From Trichoplusia ni (lineage: Eukaryota > Arthropoda > Insecta > Lepidoptera > Noctuidae), in assembly GCF_003590095.1 (NCBI RefSeq), contig NC_039479.1, forward strand, positions 11,904,001 through 11,968,000: a DNA stretch of 64,000 bases, given 5' to 3'. The translations under genes and the position numbers were made by a program. Below, in pieces: positions 24,401 to 36,822 of the stretch (positions are counted from its first letter, which is position 1; every line of letters begins with the position of its first letter). The notes under the pieces are model-generated. The model searched no databases. It had not been told where the DNA came from and worked only from the letters and a program-made list of their open reading frames with translations.

Positions 24401-26601
24401 CGATCGCAGACGGGTGGATGAACAGACGGCCAGATCTATAGACAGCGAAAGTTCAGTAATAGGGTGCCGTTTTTACCTTGTAATAAAAAGACTCATCAGT
24501 AATAAAAATTAAAAAAATTAAATTATGAATTATCATATCCCGGTTATATCTAAATACGCTGAGGTATTCCTTTTTATCAGTATTTCTGAATTACAGTCAT
24601 ATAACAAACCTGTAACATTGTCGAGAGCCGCTAAAGCGACGAGAGGGAACATATCAATGTTACGTCCGTCAGCCATTTGTTTCAGTTTCTCTGTTAACAC
24701 TCGCTGGTTCTTGCAGAACACCGGCAGGAAGTTTTGCAGTATGTTGAAGTGGAAAGCGGGAGTCAAGAATTTGCGGTGAGACTTCCATTTTTGGCCTAAA
24801 ACACAAATTGAATTTTATTATCCGTTGGACTATATTAATTTGTCAAATAAAAAGTTTGCACGCTATCAGAAGTTTTTTTCATTTTCTTATTAATTATGAA
24901 AAAAAGACCCGCTATCCCGTGACTCATGAAACTAGTCGCAATCTCGATAACTGCGCGAAAGTGAACTTTAGTATCATTTAATAATGTTAACAGTTGTTGC
25001 CAATTCAATTAAATTTAAGTACTTAGAGTTATTTACCTGTGGAAGTGAGGAGGCCTTGCCCGAGCCAACTTAGCAAGAAGTTGTATTGCACTCCCTTTGT
25101 TATGTGATCCGTGCTAGTGATGAGCTCCTACAACAATAGAGTAAATGAAATTTTTATTGAAATCTCGAATAGAATACAGTTTGGCACTTCAAGTACTCTT
25201 ATCACAGTTGTGGTATAAGCTGGCCTGCTTGCACAACTGGATGTCAGTGTGCATGTGACTTGAATTCTTCTAAAACCCCCCGCGACACAAGGATTAAATT
25301 CCTTAATGCGGGAGTAGTTAAACAAAACGTTATAAAATCGTAAAGATGTCAAAACTGTACATTGAATGTTTTTTAGTGAATACTAGTAGCAAGATTAAGG
25401 TCAGTTAAGGATTTTTCTTCTCAGTTTTTTCTGTACGTGAGTCCTCTAACGCGCACTACTGACCGGATTTAATATGAAACAATGCAAAGCTCACAAGTAA
25501 TTAAAACATGAAACACACCACACCCCTCACTTACTTCAATATATTTAGGATGGTTTAAAATCACCGTCGGTTGTGAGAACATATGGACTCTAAACGCATC
25601 ACCATATTTAAGAGATAGTCTGTGAATTAGATTCAAAAACTCTGAAACAAAAACATTATTATTACAATAAATAGGGCAATATAATTTAAGGACGGAGCAA
25701 ACATTCAATGGGAAGTAGACACAAAAAACAAATAGATTTGAAAATTACACAAACTATGGTACACCTAACAATATAATGTACGCTGGCTATATGCGCCTAA
25801 CTGCTATGCACAGGCTGCTTTCCGTATAGGGATGGTTTTGAGTATTGATCACCACGGTCGTTCACTGCGGTTTCGCCATTTCAGACTCCAATATTTGAGA
25901 TGTTTTCCTTCACTGTATGTCAGTTGTGTCTTAGAATAATTATGGAATTAGGTACATATAACTTTGAAAAAGTCACTTTGGTAGTTTGCGTTGAATCGAC
26001 AGATCCATGTCTCAAGGCCATCACGACTCTACTCCACAATGTACCTTTTACACTAGTAAGAACTTTTTTTAATAAGTGTTTAAGTACTCACCCGCGTCAC
26101 TACATAATTTGTCGCAAGTTCCAATTGACGTGTACATATAATTCAACTCATTTGTGCGCGCGGCGCCATGTGTGCGCTATGTGCACGATTGAGTGCGTCT
26201 GTTTATTATGGAAGCTTGACAGTGTTACAGTGACACACAAATCAAAGCTGTGTTAGTACACAACGTTACTGTGTGTGTACAAATGCTACCCACACATGAC
26301 GATGCGCGCAAATATGAGTACGAGAGAGTTGAGCAACTATGAGCCAATTTTGTATACCACATATATATTTTTTTTTACATAATTTTACGATATCTACTTA
26401 ACTAACAAGAAAGAAACAATTAATGGAAAATAGCTTGTGTTTTCTCTCACCTGAAGACTTAACAATGAACAAATGAGCATTTCCAATGAGAGGCAACGGC
26501 GAAGGTCCGTTTATATTAAACCTCTTGCTCTCCCGAACTAACTTAATCCAGGAGGCTAATAGTAGTAACACTGCAACAACTGATACTAATAACAAAATCA
26601 T
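21442..26601 (-). CDS. CYP4: Cytochrome P450, CYP4 family (gene B)
   Basis: Intact 492-residue microsomal P450. Exons on the minus strand: 26601-26451, 25641-25535, 25127-25037, 24795-24610, 24151-24082, 23940-23744, 23645-23536, 23240-23107, 22759-22659, 22338-22162, 21596-21442 (TAG 21444-21442). Lengths and phases are identical to gene A, and the proteins differ at about 77 positions by hand count. Key parts: N-terminal anchor about 2-19, GPSPLPLIGNAH hinge, WKSHR (W120/R124), FMFEGHDTTTSG with E304 present, ESMR (E363/R366), FRPERF, FSAGPRNCIG (C440). Most changes from A are in exons 1-3, 9 and 10, regions that in P450s include substrate-recognition loops; exon 7 and exon 11 are the most conserved between A and B. 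Introns are shorter than in gene A (whole gene 5.2 kb). A TATAAAA lies 63-69 nt before the ATG. Converges on gene A; same direction as gene C. Subfamily as for gene A; substrate unknown. Confidence 0.96.
25190..25335 (+). repeat. SINE body fragment (family 4) in gene B intron 2
   Basis: Shares 'gtgcatgtgacttgaat' and 'ggattaaattcctta' with 45530-45660. Both are antisense to their host P450 gene, but this copy is in intron 2 of gene B and the other in intron 6 of gene C, so they are separate insertions. Confidence 0.6.
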
Positions 26602-26663
26602 GTTTACTGATAATCCGAGCTCGAACACGTTAACACAGTCGAATTTAGCAAATCGGAAGGCGG

Positions 26664-26670
26664 TTTTATA
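26664..26670 (-). promoter_or_regulatory. TATA box of gene B
   Basis: TATAAAA on the minus strand in the context ctataaaaccgcc, 63-69 nt upstream of the ATG. The same context (tataaaaccgc) recurs upstream of gene C, which supports function. Confidence 0.65.
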
Positions 26671-26760
26671 GTACTTATCATCGCTGGTAGGGTCACCACG
26701 TTGCAACGTCGGAGAGCCGGACATACCATTCGTTTTTGTTTTGATGAAACGTTAATTAGT

Positions 26761-26955
26761 TCAATGCACGCCGGGGGGTGAGTCAGACTTGCACCGACGG
26801 AAACCACCCCTTTCCCATTCCCTTCCTCGCCTCGCCTTCGGTAGTGCGCATGCGTGGCGCGGCTGCCGTTGGGGCTTGTAGACTCGACAGCGCTCACTTC
26901 GTCCGAGACCGAACGCGAATACGGTCGTCGCTTGGTTTCGGACGGGGTACATTAA
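26761..26955. other. GC-rich block upstream of gene B
   Basis: About 195 bp that is strikingly GC-rich for this AT-rich window, with many CpG dinucleotides. It starts 160 nt upstream of the gene B ATG and about 90 nt beyond its TATA box. Open frames run through it on both strands but none resembles a known protein. It could be part of a mobile element or an upstream promoter region. Confidence 0.4.
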
Positions 26956-26967
26956 AATACCTTGCTT

Positions 26968-26988
26968 TAGTCCTATGCAATAGGACTA
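26968..26988. repeat. 8-bp-stem hairpin beside the GC-rich block
   Basis: tagtccta (26968-26975) and taggacta (26981-26988) are exact reverse complements around the loop tgcaa. It may mark a terminus of an inserted element. Confidence 0.6.
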
Positions 26989-27234
26989 TGGGTGACAAAA
27001 AACTGGCCAGGCTAGACAAATTGTCCAAGTTGTTCTTAAACATTTAAAAAAAAGAATAATATTATAATAATTTTATAAAAAAAGGATTTTATTTCTAAAC
27101 AGAAGGTAAGTTAACAGTAATTATTTGGTAAAAATATAAAATAAAAGCAACTTAAAATACAATTAATAAAAAAAAGTTACATAAAATATGAAATGAAAAG
27201 TAATTCGATCTACAGTTTGTTTTATTCTTCTGCT

Positions 27235-27780
27235 AGAACCTCTCCGTAGATGTAAGGCTCTTCCCAGGATGACCAGTCTTCTCAAGACTTGGCTAATTGA
27301 ACCCTATCTGTACCGGTGACTTTAACTACGCCACCTTCCCATCTTCCTCTACTCCTCTTACCAAGTGGGGGTTTCCAGGCTGTATTTATTTTTGTCCATC
27401 TCTGGTCTTGCCAGGGTGCTACATATCCAGCACATATGTCCAATTTAGAGTCAGCGCTTGTCTTCTTGCGCCGTATTCTTTGGAGAGTTTTTTGTTTAAC
27501 ATGCTGCGCTTTATTCCTCGTTGACATCTTACTATCTTTAATTTTCTATAGTTCTACTCTACTTCTGCTATTGTTGTATATTTTTGAGAACTTGTTTATA
27601 TTCTTTCTCTACGTTCTGTTTCTTAATGTTTCCCATATACTTTCATGTGCCAAGGTGTCGAATGCTTTTTGGTAGTCTATAAAAGCTAGGTAGAGTAGTC
27701 GTCTCATTTCTTGAAACATTTCAATGAGTAGTTCCAACGTGTGTATTTTGTCCACAGTCGAGATTCTTTTTCACTTTTCC
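27235..27780 (-). mobile_element. Degenerate non-LTR retroelement (reverse transcriptase) remnant
   Basis: On the minus strand around 27690-27650 a frame reads LAFIDYQKAFDT, matching reverse transcriptase motif A (F-x-D-[YF]-x-K-A-F-D). Further along, 27527-27282 encodes RRKKTSADSKLDICAGYVAP followed by WTKINTAWKPPLGKRSRGRW, typical of the C-terminal end of LINE reverse transcriptases. The catalytic middle is missing and frames are broken, so it is a deleted, inactive copy. Confidence 0.75.
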
Positions 27781-28099
27781 CTCTTCCAGGGAAGTAGTCT
27801 TATCGGATATATCTTATGTAGTTCGCGATATCTTCGGAATCACTTTTGTATAAATCAGATTTATACTCAGACCAGGTGTCTCTAGATTTTTAAAGACTTG
27901 GTTGCACAATTTTTTCAGTGGTGTGACGAGCATTTTTGATGCAATTCTTAAGATAACATTTCTTTAAGGTTCTTACACGTATTCAAAGTGTTTTTCTTTT
28001 TTCACCTTTGCTTGGGTATCTTCATAGACTCCAACCTTCTCGGGTGAGTTGCTGAGTAGAGTCAGACTTTTACCGTCTGAACCTGCACCTATGTACGAC

Positions 28100-28345
28100 G
28101 TCTACCATGTTTGCTCACAATTCACTGCTGGATATAGGCCTCCCGTAAGCTGCGCCACAACACCCGGTCTTTTGCCTTCGAGTGGAAAGTCCGAGCCAGC
28201 CACCTTTTTTAGGTCATCGGTCCACTGAGCTGGGGGTCCCTCACTGCGTTTGCATTTGCTCGGAGCATGGCAATGCATTGAAATTCTCTTGCACCACTTT
28301 AGAAAATGACCTGAATGTCCTAGCTTTACACGGATGCGTGGCAAA
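28100..28345 (-). mobile_element. Second LINE C-terminal fragment
   Basis: The minus-strand frame encodes GHFLKWCKRI...RSEGPPAQWTDDLKKVAGSD, which matches the end of many insect LINE reverse transcriptases (GRPP.RWTDD..KVAG). It lies upstream of the 27235-27780 remnant in the same orientation but repeats the same protein region, so it comes from a different copy or family. Confidence 0.65.
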
Positions 28346-29207
28346 CGTGATAACTTATTAGATAATAGACATGTGCAAAAATTTTGTTTGCATCACATTT
28401 TTCTATCAAGACCTTTGTGGCCAAGCTTATTGCCAAGATTTTAAATATTGTCTTTTACCATGACTTGTTTTATGCATAATTAATGTTTTTCATTGGTTTT
28501 TTTTTTCAAAAAATGTATTAGATTTTCGATTTTGAAACTATATATTTCATTTTTAAACATGAGTCACCACAAATTTTATTCTTTTTTTTCGGGATCTATT
28601 GGTATTATATTTCCAAGCAAGTTAGTATTTGCATTCTTAAAAAATGTGTTTATTTAAATACAGAGAATTCCTTTTAAGCATAGAATTGAACAACTTAGGT
28701 ATAATGTTAGCCTATTGGTATTGCTGAGACGGTTGCACCAATGTCTTTTTTAATTTATTATCGCTTGGTAAAACTTCGAATCTTCAGGAAACCAGGTCGC
28801 TGTAGAATTTATTAAGTCTTTGTGATTCAACATCAGAGACCCTGGTTGAAAAGTTCTGACTCCATGTTGTACATCAATCATTCAAAAATAAAAAAAGAGC
28901 CACAAAACAGGCTTCACGGAAATACCTATTTTGGTCTTCAAGTATTGTCCATGCATTTGGACTATAACCTCACATTATCTATATCTAACAAAGAAGCTCT
29001 ACTATAATAAGCCTTTTTTTGCAGTCATCATTAAATTTAAAATGGCACAAGTCCAAAGTCTAAAGTCGTTTTACTGTTACATCATATCTTCGTACGATAT
29101 AATAAATACTGTATGACAAAAGCAAAAAAGGGCCGATTATGCTCTTTTATTTTTGTAAAGTCATGTAGTTTGAATTTCATTTTATCGTGTTTTGTGTTTT
29201 TTGACTA

Positions 29208-29393
29208 GCTCGTGGTTAAGCTACAACTGCGCAAATTGATCGATCAGGGGTATTCAGAAGCTAGACAGTCTATACAGAGACAAAAACGCGGATGACGTAG
29301 CACGGCGCTTCAGGTTTGGTCAGTAAGAGTCTGACTCTAACAAATTACTCCCCGAGAGAGTCTCCACGAGGATTCCCCGCCTTACCAAAAAAA
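29208..29393 (+). repeat. Composite of SINE 5' piece and family 5 repeat
   Basis: 29208-29250 resembles the head of the family 1 SINE (gctacaactgcgcaaattga, gatcag). 29290-29393 matches the intron repeat at 11339-11440 and ends in a poly-A-like run. Confidence 0.55.
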
Positions 29394-30919
29394 AAGGATA
29401 ATTATGCATAATGTGTGTTTTTTTCTATCATATCATCATGGTGACTGACTATTAACTACGTCTATTCCAGTATATTTCTCTGCACGGACAACAAGCCCGA
29501 AGTATTTGGGTGATGCACAAACGCGTATTCCGATGCTGTTTTGTGCACATGATCGGAATATCTATGAAGTACTATCCTTTAATACGAGACTCGTTCTACT
29601 AAAAACTTAACACATATATACCAATCTATATCTATACATTTAATAAAATTGTTCTAAACTGAAAACTGTACAATGAGTAAATAAAAAAACAAGAATTGCT
29701 GCGTGGTCCACGAATGACTCCGAAGCCAAAAAAATGTTTTTCAGATTTTTATCTCTGTTTGTCTGTATGTATGTCCAGGAAGATCTCGGCAAAAAACTGG
29801 ATAGATTTGATTCAATTTTTCTGATAATATTAACAAAAAGTCCGTAACATAGTAGATTTTTGGGCGCTGAGTTTCGTCCGATTCGGTCGAAACAGGAATT
29901 TCATTTTTAACAATATTTTTGTGTAGTGTTTCGGAGTACACTTTTTTGAAGCAAATTTTGTACAATCAGAATGGAACATATTAGGTAAGCTTATATTATT
30001 TAAATAAAATGCCAGGCAATAGGGATGACGATTGGGTATAAAAATAAAGTCTATTTAGTATCGCAGTTAGATAATTGAAAATTATTACAGACGTAATTTT
30101 TCATTTTACTGAAAAAACTAAAATTGACAAAGATAGACCGCTTTAAAGTGTAGGGGCGGGGTCTTATGACGTTGTGTATTGATCAAAATATACGTTTGCG
30201 GGACAAATTGAAAAAAACGTATAGATTTAGTTTGTCAAAATTGTTTAGAACACCTAGCTAGATGGTGCACATATTTCATTATTTTAAATAAACAATATGC
30301 AGTTAAAATTTCAAAGCCGTAGGTCGTTCCATAAAAGAAATAATTTTTGACACCCCATTACACCCCCTCCTTTACTAAATGCCAAAGGACAACAAACAGG
30401 CTAAAATTATAACGCGGGGGCAAAAGCAGTGATATTTTATTTTTCCAACCCGCCTGTAACATCGTGTAATACAATTATGACGTCTGTTTACAGCTCATTT
30501 ATTGGCCGAACATTCGTGAATTTATACAAAAAATCTATTATAAATTCTAACAATGAAAAATAATGAACTCTTAAATTATAAAGAATACATATATATAACG
30601 ATACTTCAAAAAATACTTTCTTAGATGTACCTAACTAACGCGATTATAAACACGGTACCCTAGACGGTTTTTGCACATTGTACAAATGTACCTACATCAT
30701 ATTTTGAAATACGTTCATAACCCAATCTTTATTAGAAATAAACAGTTATCAATAGAAGAATATCTATTTCGGCAGAACAATTCAAGCTTTTGCGTTTAGC
30801 ACTTAGACGAACACATAAAAAAATAAAATGCTTCCAGATTACTCGAAACCCAACCTCATCATCACCCAAAACCAAAAAATCTCAAAGTCAAAGACGTGAA
30901 ACCACCAAATGTTATACGT

Positions 30920-31150
30920 AATAATCCCTACTAATATTATAAATGCGAAAGTAACTCTGTCTGTCTGTCTGTCTGTTACGCTTTCACGTCTAAACCACTG
31001 AACTGATTTTAATGAAATTTGGTACAGAGATAGAGTTGACCTTGAGAAAGAACATAGGATAGTTTTTATCCCGGACTTTTGAAGAGTTCTCTTGGAAACG
31101 CGATATAACCGACCTCGACGCGGGCAAAGCAGCGGGCGAAAAGCTAGTAT
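30920..31150 (+). repeat. Lepidopteran interspersed repeat (family 3), compact copy
   Basis: Begins 'ctactaatattataaatgcg' with four CTGT units and 'acgctttcacgtc', and ends 'gcgggcgaaaagctagtata'. It is a shorter relative of 6716-7098. Confidence 0.75.
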
Positions 31151-32053
31151 ACCATATATGTATATACCCCGCCGCCGCAATGTTCTAAAGTCTGGGTGCC
31201 ATTTTGTAAATTGTTATATCTTATGAAACTCTTTCATTTCAAAATTGCGACATCCCGACTCGCAGCAATTGACGTGTTTAGAAAATCGTTAGAAAACATA
31301 ATGTAATTACAACTATCTGGTTATCACGATTTCTGACATAGAACTTGGTGACAGACGGTCAGACAAACAGCGGTGCCGCAGTAATAGGGAGCCGTCATTG
31401 CCTTAGGTTAAAGAATTATAAAAATTCAATGATAACTCAAGTAAATACTTGAAACACTCTCTCGATAACAAGGAAAAATTACAAATTTAAAAACACCCTA
31501 CATTAACCCACATTTCAAAGTATGTTTATCAGAATTGGTAATAGATATAGTAATTAATACTCACACTTGACAATCAGACTCCCATCTTCCTACCACAAAA
31601 TTCTATATATTTTATTTTAGAACTGAAAGAAAGCTATTTAAGTCCCCACTCGAGTATATTTCTAGAAACTTGGTTATTCTTCCTCATTTTCACCCATCAC
31701 CAATTTTAATCAAACATGTATAAGAATACACCGATTTTATACATTTAATACAAAATAAACTAAATGTAAATTGCTCAACCGAAAGCCATGCTACAGTCAG
31801 ACCAGTTAAACACGTTAAACTTATAAAACCCTTTTAATATAGGGGTTTAAATAGTAAAAACATAATTAGTACAGGTTTGAACACCGAGTATTGGACATGG
31901 TAATCAAATCCGTAGCGTAAACTATCAAAGATGTTTAAATGAAAAAACACTTGCACTGGGGCCCTCTAAATACATACATAAATTGCAATAAACAAAACAA
32001 CAAGCAGATTATAAGAAAGAAGCTAAATAACAAGCTTTGATAATTATCAAACA

Positions 32054-32319
32054 CTAGCTGCTGCCCGCGACTTCGTTCCCGTGGGTAGAAGATATAAGTT
32101 ATGATTTATACCTGCCCTGTTTTTTCCCCATTTTCCATTGTACCTATCTTCGCTCCTTTTAGTCGCAGCGTGATGGTTTATAGCCTAAAGCCTTCCTCGA
32201 TGAATGGTCTATTGAACATAGAACACAAAAATAGTTTTTCAATTTGGCCCAGTAGTTCCTGAGATTAGCACGTTCAAACAAACAAACAAACTCTTCAGCT
32301 TTATATATTAGTATAGATT
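32054..32319 (+). repeat. Lepidopteran interspersed repeat (family 2), full
   Basis: Same ends and centre as 19261-19520: 'ctagctgctgcccgcgac' at the head and 'ttatatattagtatagat' at the tail. Two further 'gtcgcgggcaacagctagta'-like tails follow at about 32350 and 32455. Confidence 0.8.
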
Positions 32320-33531
32320 AATGTGCTTCACATCTATATAAAAACGCAGAAAAAGTCGCGGGCAACAGCTAGTAATAACAATCCAGCAAGGAAGTTAATA
32401 AGTACTAAGAAATTTACAATAGTTGAATATTTTGAAGTCAACGCGGGCATAGTCACGGGCACAAGCTAGTACATCAACTAAAAGCTGATCGCTATCAGAA
32501 TTTAATCTTGAATTTATAACATAGACTTCATATAAATTACTTAGCAAACATGATCCCCTTACACATACCGACTAATATTAAATTTGAAGTATCAATAACA
32601 ACGTATAATACATGTTCGATAATTGAGTTTCATAGAACATTACCAAGCAAGGCTGTAGCCTATCAGACGACTTATTAACTTATTAAGCAATTATAGGAAT
32701 CTCAATTAACAAGTTGCTTGCCAATACGTAAGTAGGTATGCTATATGGATGTTTATGCGTTTTATCTCATCACTGGTTTTAAAAGCATTACACTGTAGTC
32801 TACCACTTATGTACTTTTTTTAACCTGAAGAAAAATTCGGAACCCTGTTATTTAGGCACCCCTATCTGTCCACCCTTATATCTCATGAATTGTCATAGCT
32901 AGACAATTAAATATTCACAGGTGATACATTTCTAATGATGATGCAACAACAAATAATAACAATCTAAATTAAAACATATATTTGATACTTGTCGATTTTC
33001 ATTCGAAAAAAGTATATATTATTTTTGAAATTGTTTCAGGCTTGAATACCAAGCCTCAATCGATGAAAAGATTGAAACTTGAAACCACGGCCCAAAAATT
33101 GTTATATTCTACCAATCGTGATATGATCGAATGCTTTATCAAAAATAGTTAAAAAACGTTTTTGAAAATGAATAAAAAGACTGCTTTCATTATTTACAAT
33201 GAATTAAATTGGAATATTCTTTGCTTTTAAACTAAAGTACTATTGAAAATTACTGTAACAATTGAAAAAGTATTGTAAGTAGGTAACAAGCCGACAACAA
33301 TTGAAAAACTTTAAAAAGAAATAAATCGGTATAACACAAGTTCAGATTTAAAATTTAAAAAAAATACGGATGATTTGAGAACCTCTTAAGACGAAGAAGT
33401 GTACCAGTGAAAGATAAAAACGAGCAGTATTCTATTAAAACTAAAATCTTTCGGAAGCGTTCCAGCATGAAGTCTAATATCATTTTCTTTTAATCGAATG
33501 AGACATTTTCCGTCACTTAATGTTAAAAACC

Positions 33532-33584
33532 TTGAAATGAAACTACTTTTACGGATTTTATCCGTAAAAGTAGTTTCATTTCAA
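33532..33584. repeat. Perfect hairpin, 25-nt arms, 3-nt loop
   Basis: 33532-33556 is the exact reverse complement of 33560-33584. The arm contains 'atccgtaaaagtagtttcat', which resembles the tandem units at 59068-59161. Confidence 0.9.
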
Positions 33585-33734
33585 TGTCTAACATTCGCGT
33601 AAACCTAAGAAACCACTATGTTAAAAACCTGTCAAAATTACACCTTAATACGAACATGGTATATTCTGTTGAGTTACTTTCTTATGTAATCGAAGTAAAA
33701 CAATTAAAATTATGGTTTTATTGCCCTCTCTATA

Positions 33735-33776
33735 CAAAACCCACCCTTGGTGTGAACCCACCAAGGGTGGTTTTTG
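33735..33776. repeat. Hairpin with 11-bp core stem
   Basis: ccacccttggt (33741-33751) pairs with accaagggtgg (33760-33770) and, after one mismatch, caaaa pairs with ttttg. It sits 150 bp from the larger hairpin at 33532-33584, so both may belong to one element. Confidence 0.7.
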
Positions 33777-35924
33777 TTTAACATAACTACCATATTTATT
33801 TTGTGCATTCACTACACTCGGACAAAATATTCGTTTTCTAGGAAATAATGTTGCAAACTGGGACTCAGCCAGAAAATACGAACGTGAACGGGTTAAATTA
33901 AAACACATAAAATACTAAGTGCCTACTAACTTTCGCGGACTCTGAGCAAATTTAATCCTGTATAACTAAAACGAGTGTTTAAAAATTGCCCCTTTAAGTC
34001 AAAAATTTAAGGGGAGTTACAACCCATAATAGACTTGTTTGATGTAATAGGGACCCTGGGTAGTCGCAATGATTTTGAATTAACTTGCTATCACACTGGT
34101 AGAACAGCAAAAGCTATCATAATCGACAGCTTAACTTTACCTGAAAACTACAGGACTACGAAAATAAAATTTCATAAACACGGTCAGGAATATGTGAACA
34201 TGTGTAACAACGTATGCTGTGTTTAGTAAAAGTCGATCGATTTTTGCTACCAAGCAAACATATGGTGTCTCAAAGTATCCATAAGTCAAATAGATTCAAA
34301 CAATAGTTTCTGTTTAAGGTAATTTAAAAACACTAAGTTGGGTTTCAAAATTCATACTATCCAAGAATATGGAGCAATCAACTTTTTTGTACTGAGTTAC
34401 CTAATAAGTTGTCACGTAAGCCAGGCATTCGCATAAAGCTAGAACATTCAGGCTTTTGGGTTACGTGTATGATTACATTAAAGGATTCGTAGCCCAGCAA
34501 TCTTGGCAATTGGACATCTAACAGGTGCACTTCGTGCAGGGAAGGACGCGTGCGAACCCGCGTCCGTCCGAGGACAAAGTAAGCTTTACTTTTAACTCGT
34601 GCACCCTTGCAAGCCATAAAGAGCATGTGTTAGTGGGAGTTTCCAGGCATGCGCTTTGCTGCGCTTTCCCGCATGTCCGTAGTATTTGTACCTTCAACTA
34701 GATGGCGTTAGAATGCAATGTAACTTGGTTCCAGCTTGGCTCTTCAGGTTGAACTACCTGTACGCAATTTTTAGAGAAACATAGATGAAGGGTAAAAACG
34801 GATTTCCATAACAGAGGGCACCGCTATCTATTTGTCTGTCCGTCTATGAACAGTAACAATTAGCCAGTTGAAATTCTATTGCCGTTGTAACAAGAAGAAA
34901 TATATTTTACTCAATACTCAATGCTCAATACAAAACTAAATGCCAAAATGCAGTTAGTCAACGGGTGATACGGCTAAAACTTTAATGACTGACCGGCTTT
35001 CATTGCAAATTTGTTTTTCTTTCGTTTATTTATAGGAAACCCTCAGTTTAGCGAGTCCAACTCGCACTGTTTTTTTTTATTCAAGCGTATAATAGGCAAA
35101 ACAAAATTAAACAAGTCTGGGTAAATGAAAATTGACTACAAAGGCCATTTACCGTAACTGAACGTTAATATAGAGAGGTCATTAATCTTAAATTCTGCAT
35201 CGGGGACCCTTTAATAAGCTCAGCTGTGGTACACAAAGCTTTGGCGTCTATGCTAGCCAATTTTAATTTAAGGGAGTTTGTCGATCAAAAAACACTTCAA
35301 ACTTTGAATAAGGGTAGTGAAATGAGTATGACAGCAGATGAAGAACAGTTGGTATGCTTTTAGGATATTTTCTACATTTAATATTTAATAGTCTTTAACA
35401 GTAGTTTCCCATATTCTATAGAAAAAAGGATTTGGCTAATAGATGTAACATTTTGTTGTAATCTTTAGACAGACGCACTGACAGACACGGTCAAACTTAT
35501 GTATATAAACCCTCTTTTTATGCATTAAAAATATTCGTATTTGAATCGATTTAGCGTTCGAAATATCTTTTGTTATTTTAATTATGAGTCAGCATAAGAC
35601 CTGCCTTTACCGTTTCAGCATTTGACATAAGCTTGAGAAGGATGGATAGACACCTACTTCTCTATAATTCAATAGTTTATATCTTACTGATCCGCTCATA
35701 TGCTAACCGTGGAACTTTGTAAGCGGGTATTTGTTACCGCGGCTTTAAAGGGTAAGATGGATTTAAGTTTATGGCTGTAAAGTTTTTACAAATTTTATCG
35801 GGAGTGAATAAGGAGTGGTATGATATGTTGACTGTCCTAAGCTGGCAAAGGTTGCTGCCGGCTGTTCTCCTGTCAAGCAAGAAAAAATAACTGTACATAC
35901 GAAAGAAACAAGTAAATCTTCTGT

Positions 35925-36010
35925 GACTATGTTTATCTGTTGTCTAGTAGGAAATAAGCTTTACTTAATTTTAGACTAGATGGCGTTGTATGAAAGTTGT
36001 GGTATGTTAA
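35925..36010 (+). repeat. SINE 3' tail (family 7)
   Basis: Reads 'gttgtctagtaggaaataag', then 'agactagatggcgttg' and 'agttgtggta', matching the tail of the SINE copy at 46762-46990. Confidence 0.55.
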
Positions 36011-36569
36011 AGTGGAATATATTACATTAAAGGTAATTCTCGAATTAGTTTCTTTAAAACTTCTAATCATCTTAATTTCACTGATATAAAAACTGTGGGT
36101 TGACATATTTTAATTTTTTTACTCCATTTGCGAAAATTGCAGCAATGTCGGTTCATGAGATACAGCCTAGATACAGATAAACGGGCTGGAATCCCGGCAG
36201 CGGTCTTAGTTATAAAGAATCCGTTTTACCCTTTGAGCATGGAACCCATGTCTTTTAGCAGGCTCGTAAAAAAATAATTATTACCTCAGAAGATTTATTA
36301 TTTCCAAGAACCTTAATTAAAAACCTGTTTATGAACGAGAAAACAAATAGATAAATATTTGTCACAACAAGAAGAACATCATAATTTATGATTTTTTTGA
36401 TTATATTTCTTTAAAAAAATATTCTTATTATCCGTAGAAATTAGCATGTTTGCAAAAAATCTCTCGCCTACTAAAAACACCCCGGGCCCGTTCAACTGCC
36501 TGAGCCAGGGCCGGGCATCCTCTTCGCCGCTCTGGCTGTTATGGAAACCTAATAGTTTTAGTTAATAAC

Positions 36570-36822
36570 TAGCTGTTGCCCGCAACTTCGTCCGCGTGGT
36601 TAGAAGATATAAGTTATCATTTATACCTGCTGTTTTTTTCCACATTTTCCATTGTATCTTCGTTCCTATTAGTCGCAGCGTGATGGCTTACAACCTAAAA
36701 CCTTCCTCGATGAATGGTCTATTCAATACAAAAAGATTTTTTCAATTTGATCCAGTGGTTCCTGAGATGAGCGCGTTCAAACAAACAAACAAACTCTTCA
36801 GCTTTATATATTAGTATAGAGA
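36570..36822 (+). repeat. Lepidopteran interspersed repeat (family 2), full
   Basis: Begins 'ctagctgttgcccgcaac' and ends 'ttatatattagtatagag'. A 72-codon open frame through it is only a by-product of the repeat. Confidence 0.8.

Noticed and set aside
26604..26897. 97-codon minus-strand ORF upstream of gene B
   Set aside because: It crosses the TATA box and GC-rich block, shows no domain and is low complexity; open by composition.
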